Shown here: positions 1 to 8,018 of the stretch, one piece after another
How positions within the stretch are numbered: position 1 is the first letter of the stretch
How the letters are laid out: the number at the start of each line of letters is the position of its first letter
From: Mycolicibacterium litorale
Lineage (GTDB): Bacteria > Actinomycetota > Actinomycetes > Mycobacteriales > Mycobacteriaceae
Direction: 5' to 3'
DNA: 64,000 nt
Assembly: GCF_014218295.1 (NCBI RefSeq)
Contig: NZ_AP023287.1
Span: 558,001-622,000, forward strand
Made by a program: the position numbers and the translations under genes
The notes under the pieces: generated by a model
Seen by the model: the letters and a program-made list of their open reading frames with translations, nothing else
The model's database searches: none
What the model was told of the DNA's origin: nothing

Positions 1-1
1 C

Positions 2-1855
2 CAACCGAACGGCCCGCGCAACATCGGCGACATGCGCAAGATCGTCACCGAGCTGATCGAGCACACGACGAAGATCGCCGAGGCGCAGGACCGCGGTGAC
101 CTCGTCGCGCGGCTGGCGCGGGCCGGCAAGCGCATCGGTGACCCGCAGATCCGGGTGGTCATCGCCGGTCAGCTCAAACAGGGCAAGAGCCTGTTGCTCA
201 ACTCGCTGCTGAACATGCCGGTGGCCCGCGTGGGTGACGACGAGTCGACGGTACTGGCGACCGTGGTGTCCTACGGCGAACAGCCGTCGGCTCGGCTCGT
301 GGTGGCCCGGCCCGAGGGCCAGGAACCCGAGCTGATCGAGATCCCGACCACCGATCTCGGCAAGGACCTGCGCCGTGCGCCGCAGGCCGAGGGCCGCGAG
401 GTGTTGCGCGTCGAGGTCACGGTGCCCAGCCCGCTGCTCAAGGGCGGGCTGGCGTTCGTCGACACCCCCGGTGTGGGCGGACACGGCCAACCCCACCTGT
501 CGGCGACTCTGGGCCTGCTGCCGGACGCCGACGCGATGCTGATGATCAGCGACACCAGCCAGGAGTTCACCGAACCGGAGATGACGTTCATCCGGCAGGC
601 GCTCGAGATCTGCCCCGTCGCGGCGATCGTCGCGACGAAGACCGACCTGTATCCGCATTGGCGTCAGATCGTCGACGCCAACCGCGCCCATCTGCAGCGC
701 GCGGGCATCACCACCCCGATGATCCCGGCGTCGTCGACGCTGCGCAGCCACGCCGTGCAGCTCAACGACAAGGAGCTCAACGAGGAGTCCAACTTCCCGG
801 CGATCGTGAAATTCCTGTCCGAACAGGTGCTCTCGCGCAACAACGACCGCGTTCGCGATCAGGTGGTCAACGAGATCCGTGCTGCCGCAGAGCATTTGTC
901 GATGGCGGTGCAGTCGGAGCTGTCGGCGCTCAACGACCCGCAGGCTCGCGGGCACCTGACCGCCGACCTCGAACGGCGCAAACAGGAGGCGCAGGACGCG
1001 CTGCAGCAGACCGCGCTGTGGCAGCAGGTGCTCAACGACGGCATCGCCGACCTGACCGCCGACGTGGACCACGATCTGCGGCAACGCTTCCGCAACATCA
1101 CCTTCCACACCGAACAGGTCATCGACTCCGGTGATCCGACCCTGCACTGGGCCGAGATCGGCGCCGAACTCGAAGAGGCCGTCGCCACCGCCGTCGGCGA
1201 CAACTTCGTATGGGCCTACCAGCGGGCCGAGGCGCTGGCCGCCGAAGTGGCCCGCACGTTCATGGAGGCCGGACTCGACGCCGTCCGGATGCCCGCGCTC
1301 GACGCCCGTGAGATGGGCGCGGAGTTCGGCGAATTCCGGTCGCTGGCGCACCTGGAGGCCAAACCGCTCAAGATCGGTCACAAGATCGTCACCGGGATGC
1401 GCGGGTCCTACGGCGGCGTGCTGATGTTCGGCATGCTGACGTCGTTCGCCGGCCTGGGCATGTTCAACCCGCTCTCGCTGGGCGCCGGCTTCGTCCTGGG
1501 CCGCAAGGCCTACAAGGAGGACATGGAGAACCGGATGCTGCGCGTGCGCAGCGAAGCCAAGTCCAACGTGCGCCGGTTCGTCGACGACGTGGCGTTCGTC
1601 GTCGGCAAGGAATCCCGCGACCGGCTCAAGGGCATCCAGCGGCAACTGCGCGACCACTATCGCGAGATCGCCAACCAGACGACCCGCTCGCTCAACGAAT
1701 CGCTGCAGGCCACGATCGCCGCGGCCAAGCTCGAGGAGTCCGAGCGAAACGCCCGCGTCAAGGAGCTCGAACGCCAACTCAACATCCTGCGGCAGGTCAT
1801 CGAACACGCCGAGAAGCTGGCGACGTCGACCCCGGCACCGGTCGCGGCGACCTGA
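2..1855 (+). CDS. iniA: IniA-like bacterial dynamin GTPase (5' end outside window)
   Basis: Membrane-remodelling GTPase of the dynamin superfamily. In mycobacteria IniA belongs to the iniBAC operon induced by cell-wall inhibitors. Counting from the ATG at 32, the P-loop GQLKQGKS is at residues 46-53, the G3 motif DTPG at 144-147 and the G4 motif TKTD at 202-205. A long helical region follows, then a hydrophobic Gly-rich stretch near 450-490 that fits a membrane-inserting paddle, and a C-terminal helical region. The frame stays open upstream of the ATG at 32 to the window edge (QPNGPRNIGD precedes it), so the true start probably lies outside. iniC follows 66 nt downstream on the same strand. 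Recognition as IniA is strong because an IniC homologue is adjacent. Confidence 0.9.
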   Translation, partial: QPNGPRNIGDMRKIVTELIEHTTKIAEAQDRGDLVARLARAGKRIGDPQIRVVIAGQLKQGKSLLLNSLLNMPVARVGDDESTVLATVVSYGEQPSARLVVARPEGQEPELIEIPTTDLGKDLRRAPQAEGREVLRVEVTVPSPLLKGGLAFVDTPGVGGHGQPHLSATLGLLPDADAMLMISDTSQEFTEPEMTFIRQALEICPVAAIVATKTDLYPHWRQIVDANRAHLQRAGITTPMIPASSTLRSHAVQLNDKELNEESNFPAIVKFLSEQVLSRNNDRVRDQVVNEIRAAAEHLSMAVQSELSALNDPQARGHLTADLERRKQEAQDALQQTALWQQVLNDGIADLTADVDHDLRQRFRNITFHTEQVIDSGDPTLHWAEIGAELEEAVATAVGDNFVWAYQRAEALAAEVARTFMEAGLDAVRMPALDAREMGAEFGEFRSLAHLEAKPLKIGHKIVTGMRGSYGGVLMFGMLTSFAGLGMFNPLSLGAGFVLGRKAYKEDMENRMLRVRSEAKSNVRRFVDDVAFVVGKESRDRLKGIQRQLRDHYREIANQTTRSLNESLQATIAAAKLEESERNARVKELERQLNILRQVIEHAEKLATSTPAPVAAT

Positions 1856-1880
1856 CCGCCCGTCGGTGTCTCTAAGCTCG

Positions 1881-1925
1881 ATGGGTCAGCAGTCGGGTGA
1901 CGGGAACGGACTGAGCAAACCCTGA
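1881..1925 (+). other. 14-codon leader ORF whose stop overlaps the iniC start
   Basis: A short ORF begins at ATG 1881 (MGQQSGDGNGLSKP) and ends in TGA 1923-1925, overlapping the proposed iniC CTG at 1922-1924 in the arrangement CTGA. Such overlaps usually mean termination-reinitiation coupling. Translation of this ORF is not shown by the sequence; it may be fortuitous. Confidence 0.35.
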
Positions 1926-3436
1926 GCACAAGCGATCAAGTACGCGGAATCCTCGGTGGCGCCATCGCGGCGTACCGGGCGGATCCGGCGTACCGCCAGC
2001 GCCCCGACGTGCACCACGAACTCGAACGCATCGGTGCCCGGCTGAACCAGCCGATCCGCATCGCCCTGGCCGGCACGCTGAAGGCGGGCAAGTCGACGCT
2101 GGTCAACGCCCTGGTCGGGGAGGAGATCGCGCCGACCGACGCGACCGAGGCCACCCGCATCGTCACCTGGTTCCGGCACGGGCCGACGCCGAAGGTGACC
2201 GCCAACCACCGTGGCGGCCGTCGGTCGAACGTGCCGATCACCCGCAGATCGACCGGACCCGCGGATGAGAGAGGCCTGACCTTCGACTTCGCCCGGCTCG
2301 ATCCCGAAGAGGTGCTCGACCTCGAGGTGGAGTGGCCGGCGGCCGAGCTGATCGACGCGACGATCATCGACACTCCGGGGACGTCGTCGCTCAATCGCGA
2401 CGTCTCGGCGCGCACGCTGCGGCTGCTGGTCCCCGACGATGGGGTGCCGCGTGTCGACGCCGTGGTGTTCCTGCTGCGCACCCTCAACGCTGCCGACATC
2501 GCGCTGCTCAAACAGATCGGCGAACTGGTCGGCGGGTCGTCGGGCGCGCTCGGGGTGATCGGGGTGGCCTCCCGCGCCGACGAGATCGGCGCCGGGCGCA
2601 TCGACGCGATGCTGTCGGCCAAGGACGTCGCCACCCGCTTCACCGAGGAGATGGACCGCACCGGCATCTGTCAGGCCGTCGTACCGGTGTCGGGGCTGCT
2701 CGCGCTGACGGCCCGCACACTGCGGCAGAGCGAGTTCGTCGCCCTGGAGAAACTGGCCGGCGTCGAACCCGCCGAGCTGGCCAAAGCCATGCTGTCGGTC
2801 GACCGGTTCGTGCGCGAGGACAGTCCGTTGCCGGTCGACCCCGCGACCCGCGCCGCGCTGCTGGACCGGTTCGGCATGTTCGGCATCCGGATCTCGATCG
2901 CCGTGCTGCGCGCGGGGGTCAAGGATTCGGTGGCGCTGGCCGACGAACTGCTCGAACGCAGCGGGCTGGTGGCTCTGCGCGACGTGATCGACCAGCAGTT
3001 CGCCCAGCGGTCCGACCTTCTCAAGGCCCACACGGCACTGCTGTCGTTGCGGCAGTTCGTCCAGCTCAACCCGATCTACGCGACGCCCTACATCGTCGCC
3101 GACATCGATCCGCTGCTCGCCGACACCCACGCCTTCGAAGAGCTCCGCCTGCTGAGCCAATTGCGTTCCCGGCCAACGACGCTGACCGACGACGAGATGG
3201 CGTCACTGCGCCGGCTCATCGGCGGGTCGGGTACCGACGCGGCCAGCCGGCTGGGGCTGCAGCCCGAGGAGCCCTACGACGGGCCGCGGGCGGCGTTCGC
3301 CGCGGCGCAGCGGTGGCGCCGGCGGGCCGAGCATCCGCTCAACGATCCGTTCACCGCCAGGGCGTGCCGGGCCGCGGTGCGCAGCGCCGAGGCGCTGGTC
3401 GCCGCCTACGCCGCGAAGGGTCGCGGACCCGCTTAA
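1922..3436 (+). CDS. iniC: IniC-like dynamin GTPase, probable CTG start
   Basis: Second dynamin-family GTPase of the ini locus, thought to act with IniA at the inner membrane. The P-loop GTLKAGKST is at residues 51-59 and DTPGTSS is the G3 motif. A canonical NKxD is replaced by SRADE. The first obvious ATG/GTG is GTG 2009, but conserved-looking protein extends upstream to CTG 1922, giving LSTSDQVRGIL, which matches the M. tuberculosis IniC N-terminus as I remember it (STSDRVRAIL). No ATG, GTG or TTG exists in frame between the stop ending at 1900 and 2009, so CTG is the best start. It gives 504 aa, close to the usual IniC length. The hsp70-like gene follows after 30 nt. Confidence 0.88.
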   Translation: MSTSDQVRGILGGAIAAYRADPAYRQRPDVHHELERIGARLNQPIRIALAGTLKAGKSTLVNALVGEEIAPTDATEATRIVTWFRHGPTPKVTANHRGGRRSNVPITRRSTGPADERGLTFDFARLDPEEVLDLEVEWPAAELIDATIIDTPGTSSLNRDVSARTLRLLVPDDGVPRVDAVVFLLRTLNAADIALLKQIGELVGGSSGALGVIGVASRADEIGAGRIDAMLSAKDVATRFTEEMDRTGICQAVVPVSGLLALTARTLRQSEFVALEKLAGVEPAELAKAMLSVDRFVREDSPLPVDPATRAALLDRFGMFGIRISIAVLRAGVKDSVALADELLERSGLVALRDVIDQQFAQRSDLLKAHTALLSLRQFVQLNPIYATPYIVADIDPLLADTHAFEELRLLSQLRSRPTTLTDDEMASLRRLIGGSGTDAASRLGLQPEEPYDGPRAAFAAAQRWRRRAEHPLNDPFTARACRAAVRSAEALVAAYAAKGRGPA

Positions 3437-3466
3437 CGTTTCGGCCCGCCGTGGCGACATACAGGT

Positions 3467-5305
3467 ATGCGCACTTCTCTCGGCGTATCCCTGGGTGCCG
3501 CCAACCTGGTCGCCGTCGCCGACGGGCGTCCGACCATCCGGCCCGCGGCGCTCACGCTGAACGGTCAGACCCTCACCGGCTTCGTCGACCGCGTCGGCGA
3601 CCCGGTACCTCTCGTCGCCGCCGACGGATCGGCCCACTACGGCGGTCAGCTGGTGGCCGCCGCGATCGAGGACCTCACGCGGGCGGTGCATCCGCTGCGG
3701 CGGCCCGACGTGGCGGCGGTCGCGGTGCCCGCGCACTGGTCGCCGACGGCGGTCGCGGCGTTGCGCGCCGTCGCGCCGCACCTGACCGTCGTCTCCGACG
3801 CGACCGCGGCGCTCACCGCGTTGCAGGCGAATCCGGGCCTGCCGGCCCGCGGTGTCGTCGCGCTGTGCGACGTCGGGGCCACCGGGACCAGCATCACGCT
3901 GGCCGACGCCGGTGACGGGTTCCGCGTGGTCGGGTCGACGGTCCGCTACGACGACTTCTCCGGCGACCTGATCGACCAGGCCGTGCTGCGGCATGTGCTC
4001 GCCGATCTCGACGTCGACCCGAACGGCACGTCGGCGGTGGCATCGCTGGCCTCGCTGCGAGAGCAGTGCCGCGACGCCAAGGAACGGCTGTCGGTGCAGA
4101 CGGCGACGGCACTGGCCGGCCCGCATGCGACGGTGCGGCTGACCCGACCGGAGCTCGAGGCGCTGCTGGCGGCCCCGCTCGCCGGGTTGGTCGACGCGGT
4201 CTTCGACCTGCTGCACCGCAACCAGCTCGTGCCGGCGCAGCTCGCCGCGGTGGTGACCGTGGGCGGCGGAGCGCGGATTCCGCTTGTCACAGAAGAACTC
4301 TCGCGGGCGCTGCGGTTACCGGTGATCACCGGGCCGTTCGCCCAGGTGGCGGCTGCGGCCGGTGCCGAACTCCTCGCCGCGCGCGGGGTGGAGCGGGATG
4401 CGGTCACCACGATCGCCCCGGCCGCCGACGAGCCCGCCACTGTGGCGGCGCTGCCGCTGGCGTGGTCGGCCGAGACCGTCGACTTCGAGGCGGCGACCCA
4501 GTACGAGCAACCCGTCTACGACGCCGGGTTGGCGCGGCCGGGGGTCGCCTTCGCCCATGAGCCGGTCCCTGGGGCGGCGGACGGTTCGCCGTGGTTCCGC
4601 AGGCCCGGCGCGTTGTTCGCGGGGGCGGCCTGTTTCGCGGCCCTGGCGGTGACGGGTCTGATCCTCACCTCGCACACCGGCGATGCGGGTGCTCTCGAGG
4701 CCGGCTCGTCGGGGATCACCGCACCGGTGGCGACGCAGCCGATCGAGCAGCCCGCCGAGGCGCCGCCGATCGCCGCGCCAGCGCCCGCAGCGGTAACGGA
4801 GACGGTGGTCGCGAATGCCCCGGCGCCGAGAGTCGTTGCGCCACAACAGGTTCCGGCCCAGCCCCCGTCGGCTGAGCGACGGGTGGCGTCGAAGCAGGCC
4901 GCCCCAGCTCCGGCACCCGTGCCGCCGCGCGCCGCGCCGGCGCCCGCTCCCGCACCCCGGCCGGCAGCACCCGCGCCGGCTCCGGCGGTCCAGTGGCCGC
5001 GGATTCCGTTACCGCCGATCACGTTCGCCCCGCCGCCACCGGCGGCCGAGCCGGAGCCCGAACCGTCGCCGTCCGAGCCTGAGCCGACGGCAGGGCCCGA
5101 GCCCGAGCCGACGGCCGAACCGACGGCAGCGCCTGAACCGGTTCCGACGGCAGCGCCCGAGCCTGAGCCGACGGCAGCGCCTGAACCGGTTCCGACGGCA
5201 GCGCCCGAGCCTGAGCCGACGGTGGAGCCCGAACCGTCGCCCGAGCCTGAGCTGACGGCCGAACCGTCGCCCGAGTGTGTGCCGGACGCCGAGACCGTCT
5301 GCTGA
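3467..5305 (+). CDS. Membrane-anchored degenerate Hsp70-like protein with Pro-rich tail
   Basis: 612 aa. Residues 1-310 resemble the actin/Hsp70 ATPase fold, but the phosphate-1 motif reads GVSLGAAN where DnaK has GIDLGTTN (catalytic Asp lost), and phosphate-2 reads DVGATGTS rather than DLGGGTFD. The adenosine motif VGGGARIP is kept. There is no substrate-binding domain. Instead, a juxtamembrane PWFRRPGAL precedes one membrane span at about 381-401, and the rest (about 430-612) is an Ala/Pro/Glu-rich, probably exported tail ending in two cysteines. It sits 30 nt after iniC and is probably co-transcribed. Nucleotide binding may persist but hydrolysis is doubtful. Related actin-fold membrane proteins occur widely in actinobacteria; the function here is unknown. 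Confidence 0.75.
   Translation: MRTSLGVSLGAANLVAVADGRPTIRPAALTLNGQTLTGFVDRVGDPVPLVAADGSAHYGGQLVAAAIEDLTRAVHPLRRPDVAAVAVPAHWSPTAVAALRAVAPHLTVVSDATAALTALQANPGLPARGVVALCDVGATGTSITLADAGDGFRVVGSTVRYDDFSGDLIDQAVLRHVLADLDVDPNGTSAVASLASLREQCRDAKERLSVQTATALAGPHATVRLTRPELEALLAAPLAGLVDAVFDLLHRNQLVPAQLAAVVTVGGGARIPLVTEELSRALRLPVITGPFAQVAAAAGAELLAARGVERDAVTTIAPAADEPATVAALPLAWSAETVDFEAATQYEQPVYDAGLARPGVAFAHEPVPGAADGSPWFRRPGALFAGAACFAALAVTGLILTSHTGDAGALEAGSSGITAPVATQPIEQPAEAPPIAAPAPAAVTETVVANAPAPRVVAPQQVPAQPPSAERRVASKQAAPAPAPVPPRAAPAPAPAPRPAAPAPAPAVQWPRIPLPPITFAPPPPAAEPEPEPSPSEPEPTAGPEPEPTAEPTAAPEPVPTAAPEPEPTAAPEPVPTAAPEPEPTVEPEPSPEPELTAEPSPECVPDAETVC
5126..5221 (+). repeat. 48-bp tandem repeat, two perfect copies, inside the Hsp70-like tail
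   Basis: Positions 5126-5173 and 5174-5221 are identical. Each is made of two similar 24-mers beginning gcagcgcc and ending ccgacg. They encode AAPEPVPT and AAPEPEPT units at residues 554-585, so copy-number change stays in frame. Confidence 0.9.
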
Positions 5306-5315
5306 CTACGACGAC

Positions 5316-5364
5316 TGTGCGTCGTCATACGCCTCGCCCGGCGAGTTGCGTATGACGACGCACA
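5316..5364. terminator. Perfect 17-bp stem between convergent genes
   Basis: The left arm 5316-5332 and right arm 5348-5364 are perfect reverse complements, and the spacer can fold further (ctcg/cgag). It lies between the ends of the Hsp70-like gene and the convergent Thr-rich gene. It lacks a T tract, as is common in mycobacterial terminators, and could serve both strands. Confidence 0.75.
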
Positions 5365-5384
5365 ACCGAGGGGTGGACTGACCG

Positions 5385-5915
5385 TCAGCCGCCCGGCGGG
5401 ACCAGCGTCGGCACCGTGATCGTCACGGTGCTGGTGCTGGTCTCCACCGTCGTGGTGGGCGGAGGCGTCGTGGTCGTCGTCGTGGTGGTGGGCGCCGTCG
5501 TGGTCGTCGTGGTGGTGGTCGGCGGCGTGGTGGTCGTCGTCTCCGGGGGAGCCGTTGTCTCCGTCGGCGCTGCCGTGGTCTCCGTCGGCGACTCGGTCAC
5601 CGTCTGCGGAGGCACCACCGCGGGTGCTTCCGAGGTCGTGGTGGTCGTCGTCGTGGTCGTGGTCTCGGACGACGAATCGTCGCCCGACACCAGTTGCACG
5701 ATGAGCCAGATGATCAAGGCCACCAACAGCGCGGCCAGCGCACCGAGCGCGACCAGCGCGCCCGGTTTGCGGTACCAGGGTTGCGGCTCCTCGGGCGGCG
5801 GCTGGTCGTACGCACCGGTGTAGTCGCCGTATTGCGTCGGCTCGGCGCTGTAGGCGTTGGAGTACTGGGTCGGCTCGTTGTCCGAGTAGTTCGGATCTTC
5901 GGGAGGTCGGGCCAC
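5385..5915 (-). CDS. Single-pass Thr/Pro-rich membrane protein
   Basis: 176 aa. The cytoplasmic N-terminus (1-50) has two EPTQY repeats and the motif PWYRKPGAL, then a membrane span at about 52-76. The rest is an external low-complexity region dominated by runs of Thr with Pro and Val (about 85-170). The GTG start is supported by a CGGAGG sequence and by a TACTAT box 8 nt upstream (5924-5929). No enzyme domain is visible; a Thr-rich exposed region suggests O-mannosylation or spanning of the cell wall, which is inference. The juxtamembrane motif is nearly the same as in the neighbouring Hsp70-like protein. Confidence 0.75.
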   Translation of the reverse strand: MARPPEDPNYSDNEPTQYSNAYSAEPTQYGDYTGAYDQPPPEEPQPWYRKPGALVALGALAALLVALIIWLIVQLVSGDDSSSETTTTTTTTTTSEAPAVVPPQTVTESPTETTAAPTETTAPPETTTTTPPTTTTTTTTAPTTTTTTTTPPPTTTVETSTSTVTITVPTLVPPGG

Positions 5916-5923
5916 GGCCTCCG

Positions 5924-5929
5924 ATAGTA
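5924..5929 (-). promoter_or_regulatory. -10 box TACTAT for the Thr-rich membrane protein gene
   Basis: TACTAT on the minus strand ends 8 nt before GTG 5915, the spacing of leaderless mycobacterial promoters. A CGGAGG sequence lies in the gap, so a short leader is also possible. Confidence 0.45.
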
Positions 5930-5942
5930 GGCGTCGTTTGCT

Positions 5943-6413
5943 CTACGGACGCGGGTAAAGCGTGCGTGTCTCGTTGAGTCGTGGCCGGTTGCGGGTGGTC
6001 GTCTGCGGTGCCGACTCCTCGTCGTTGTCCTCCGACTCCTCCTGGGTGGTCGACCGTCCGCGCCCGGTCGTCGTCTCCGATGCGGACGGCGGCGGCGGAG
6101 GCGGCGCGAGCTCCGGCGGGAGATCGAGGTCCGTGGTCAGCGGTGGGCTGATGCGGGTGGTGGTCGTCGAGGTGGGCTGCTCAGTCGTCGAGTCCGAGGT
6201 CATCGACGAGAACGTGGGATCGACGAAGTTCAGCGGCGCCTCGGGCGTCTCGCCGGCCTTCCTCGACACGAACATCACCCCGGTGATCACGAGCGCCAGT
6301 GCGACGAGCGCCGCGACGCTCGCCCCGAGCACTTTTGCCGTCGAGTGGTGCCACGGCGTGGAGCCATCCGCCTGTCGGCCGGAATGCTCGCCGTCGTCGT
6401 GGGGGCCCGTCAC
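5943..6413 (-). CDS. Single-pass membrane protein with acidic, Thr/Pro-rich exterior
   Basis: 156 aa from GTG 6413. The frame is open to 6443, but a TAGGAT box at 6422-6427 lies 8 nt before 6413 and would place the transcript start at that codon. The N-terminus is hydrophilic with an HSTAK segment before one membrane span (about residues 29-51), followed by a Ser/Thr/Pro region with eight consecutive Pro (PPPPPPS-type run), an acidic stretch EESEDNDEE and an Arg-rich end. No domain is recognised. It is the second single-span low-complexity protein in a row, encoded 27 nt upstream of the first on the same strand, so the two may be co-transcribed. Confidence 0.65.
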   Translation of the reverse strand: MTGPHDDGEHSGRQADGSTPWHHSTAKVLGASVAALVALALVITGVMFVSRKAGETPEAPLNFVDPTFSSMTSDSTTEQPTSTTTTRISPPLTTDLDLPPELAPPPPPPSASETTTGRGRSTTQEESEDNDEESAPQTTTRNRPRLNETRTLYPRP

Positions 6414-6421
6414 GGGCACCG

Positions 6422-6427
6422 ATCCTA
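6422..6427 (-). promoter_or_regulatory. -10 box TAGGAT before the 156-aa membrane protein
   Basis: TAGGAT on the minus strand, 8 nt before GTG 6413. It decides the start chosen for that gene. Confidence 0.45.
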
Positions 6428-6453
6428 ACCGCGAGCGCGTCACCCTCGCCGGG

Positions 6454-7383
6454 TCAGCGCAGCTGGGGCAGCACCTGACCGGCCACCAGCGCGAGGTGGT
6501 CGAGGTCGCTCATGTCGAGCATCTGCAGGTACACCCGCTCCACGCCGGCCTCGGCGAACGGTCCCAGCTTGTCGACGATCTCGGCGGGCGTACCGACCAT
6601 CGGCGAATTGCTGCGCAGTTCGTCGACCTCGCGGCCGATCGCGTTCGCGCGGCGGGCGATCTCGGCGTCGTCGGCGCCGGCGCACAGCACGAAGGCCGCG
6701 GAGTACACCATCGAATCCGGTTCGCGTCCAGCGTCGGCGACCGCCGCCCTGACCCGCTCGAACTGGGTCTGCACCGTCTCCAGCGGGACGAACGGCACGT
6801 TGAACTCGCCCGCGAACTTCGCCGCCAGCGCGGGGGTGCGCTTGGCCCCCTGTCCGCCGATGATGATCGGCGGGACCGCCTGCACCGGTTTGGGCAGGGC
6901 GGGGGAGTCGACCACCGTGTAGTGCGTGCCGCTGTAGTCGAACGTCTCGCCGACCGGGGTGGCCCACATCCCGGTGAGGATGTCGAGCTGCTCGGTCAAC
7001 CGGTCGAACCGCTCGCCCAGCGGCGGGAACGGGATCGCGTACGCCTTGTGCTCGGCTTCGAACCAGCCTGCGCCCAAACCCAGTTCGACGCGACCACCGC
7101 TCATCTCGTCGACCTGGGCCACCGCGATCGCCAGCGGGCCCGGGTAGCGGAAGGTGGCCGAGGTGACCATGGTCCCCAGCCGGATCGACGACGTCTCCCT
7201 GGCGATCCCGCCGAGCGTCACCCAGGAGTCCGTCGGGCCGGGCAGCCCGTTGCCGCTCATCGCCAGATAGTGGTCGGAGCGGAAGAAGGCGGAGTAGCCC
7301 AGTTGTTCGGCGGCGCGGGCCACGGCGAGTTGATCGGCGTAGCGGGCGCCCTGCTGCGGTTCGACGAAGACACGGAAATCCAC
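6454..7383 (-). CDS. LLM-class F420-dependent oxidoreductase
   Basis: 309 aa TIM-barrel flavin/F420 oxidoreductase of the luciferase-like family. Features seen are FRSDHYLAM, the VELGLGAGWFEAEH segment typical of this family, and IIIGGQGAKRTPALAAKFAGE near the cofactor site. I chose GTG 7383 (VDFRVFVEPQ) because the longer ORF to 7458 would overlap the upstream gene and adds Arg-rich, non-family sequence. It is the last gene of the zwf operon, 10 nt after the TIGR03085-like gene. The substrate is unknown. F420 rather than FMN use is inferred from the subfamily and the presence of fgd in the window. Confidence 0.82.
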   Translation of the reverse strand: MDFRVFVEPQQGARYADQLAVARAAEQLGYSAFFRSDHYLAMSGNGLPGPTDSWVTLGGIARETSSIRLGTMVTSATFRYPGPLAIAVAQVDEMSGGRVELGLGAGWFEAEHKAYAIPFPPLGERFDRLTEQLDILTGMWATPVGETFDYSGTHYTVVDSPALPKPVQAVPPIIIGGQGAKRTPALAAKFAGEFNVPFVPLETVQTQFERVRAAVADAGREPDSMVYSAAFVLCAGADDAEIARRANAIGREVDELRSNSPMVGTPAEIVDKLGPFAEAGVERVYLQMLDMSDLDHLALVAGQVLPQLR

Positions 7384-7393
7384 GGCGGCCAAC

Positions 7394-8014
7394 CTACAGA
7401 CCCTTGGGTGCGTCGCGCAGCGCCTGGACCGCGGCCGGCTCACCCTCGAACTCGACACGGGCCTCGCGGCCGACCGCGAACAGCAGCAGTTCCTCGGGCC
7501 GTCCGGTCACCGTGACCGGCTCTCCTTTGCCCGCGGTGAGCACCGTCTTGCCCTCCGGGGTGCGCAACGCCACCCGCACCGGCGCCTTGGCCAACGTGAG
7601 CCGCGCCATCAGCGACAGTGTCCGGGTCAGTCCCTTGACCGTCGCCTCGTCGAGGGTGCGCGGCTCCCAGCCGGGCTGCGCGCGGCGGACGTCCTCGCAG
7701 TGGATGAACATCTCGGCCAGGTTGGCGATCGGATCGAGCAGTTTGAACGGTGAGAAGCGCGGCGGTCCGGCACCGATCTTGTCGAGCATCGCGTCCCAGT
7801 CGGTCGCCTCCGCGGTGCGGTTCTGCACCTTTTCGGTGTACTTGGCGAGCGGCGGGACGAGGATTCCCGCCGTGGCGTCGGGCCGGTGCTCGCGGATGTA
7901 GAGATGGGCGGCCAGATCGCGGGTCTTCCAGCCTTCACACAGAGTGGGCGCGTCGGGCCCTTGGACCCGCAAGGCGTCGACGAGCGCGGCGCGTTCCCGC
8001 TGAGCGGCGGTCAT
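7394..8014 (-). CDS. TIGR03085-like protein, mycothiol-dependent isomerase-related fold
   Basis: 206 aa. It matches the pattern of the TIGR03085 group of the DinB/MDMPI-like fold: N-terminal RERAALVDAL, then LCEGWKTRDLAAHLYIREHRPD, a mid-protein MFIHCEDVRRAQPGW with candidate metal ligands, and a C-terminal small domain (residues about 140-206) with GRPEELLLFAVGR. Members of this fold bind a divalent metal, and some use mycothiol. The reaction is unknown. It lies 4 nt after the GH15 gene in the same operon, so a link to sugar or redox metabolism is possible but not shown. Confidence 0.72.
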   Translation of the reverse strand: MTAAQRERAALVDALRVQGPDAPTLCEGWKTRDLAAHLYIREHRPDATAGILVPPLAKYTEKVQNRTAEATDWDAMLDKIGAGPPRFSPFKLLDPIANLAEMFIHCEDVRRAQPGWEPRTLDEATVKGLTRTLSLMARLTLAKAPVRVALRTPEGKTVLTAGKGEPVTVTGRPEELLLFAVGREARVEFEGEPAAVQALRDAPKGL

Positions 8015-8018
8015 GGTG

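Noticed and set aside
1886..3160. Long 424-codon minus-strand frame opposite iniC
   Set aside because: Composition is Gln/Arg/His/Val-rich and frame-shadow-like, with no domains; iniC on the plus strand has intact GTPase motifs.
5410..5680. GTC/GTG-rich trinucleotide tract as a possible microsatellite or CRISPR-like array
   Set aside because: It is the coding sequence for Thr runs of the 176-aa membrane protein; units are irregular and there are no spacers.
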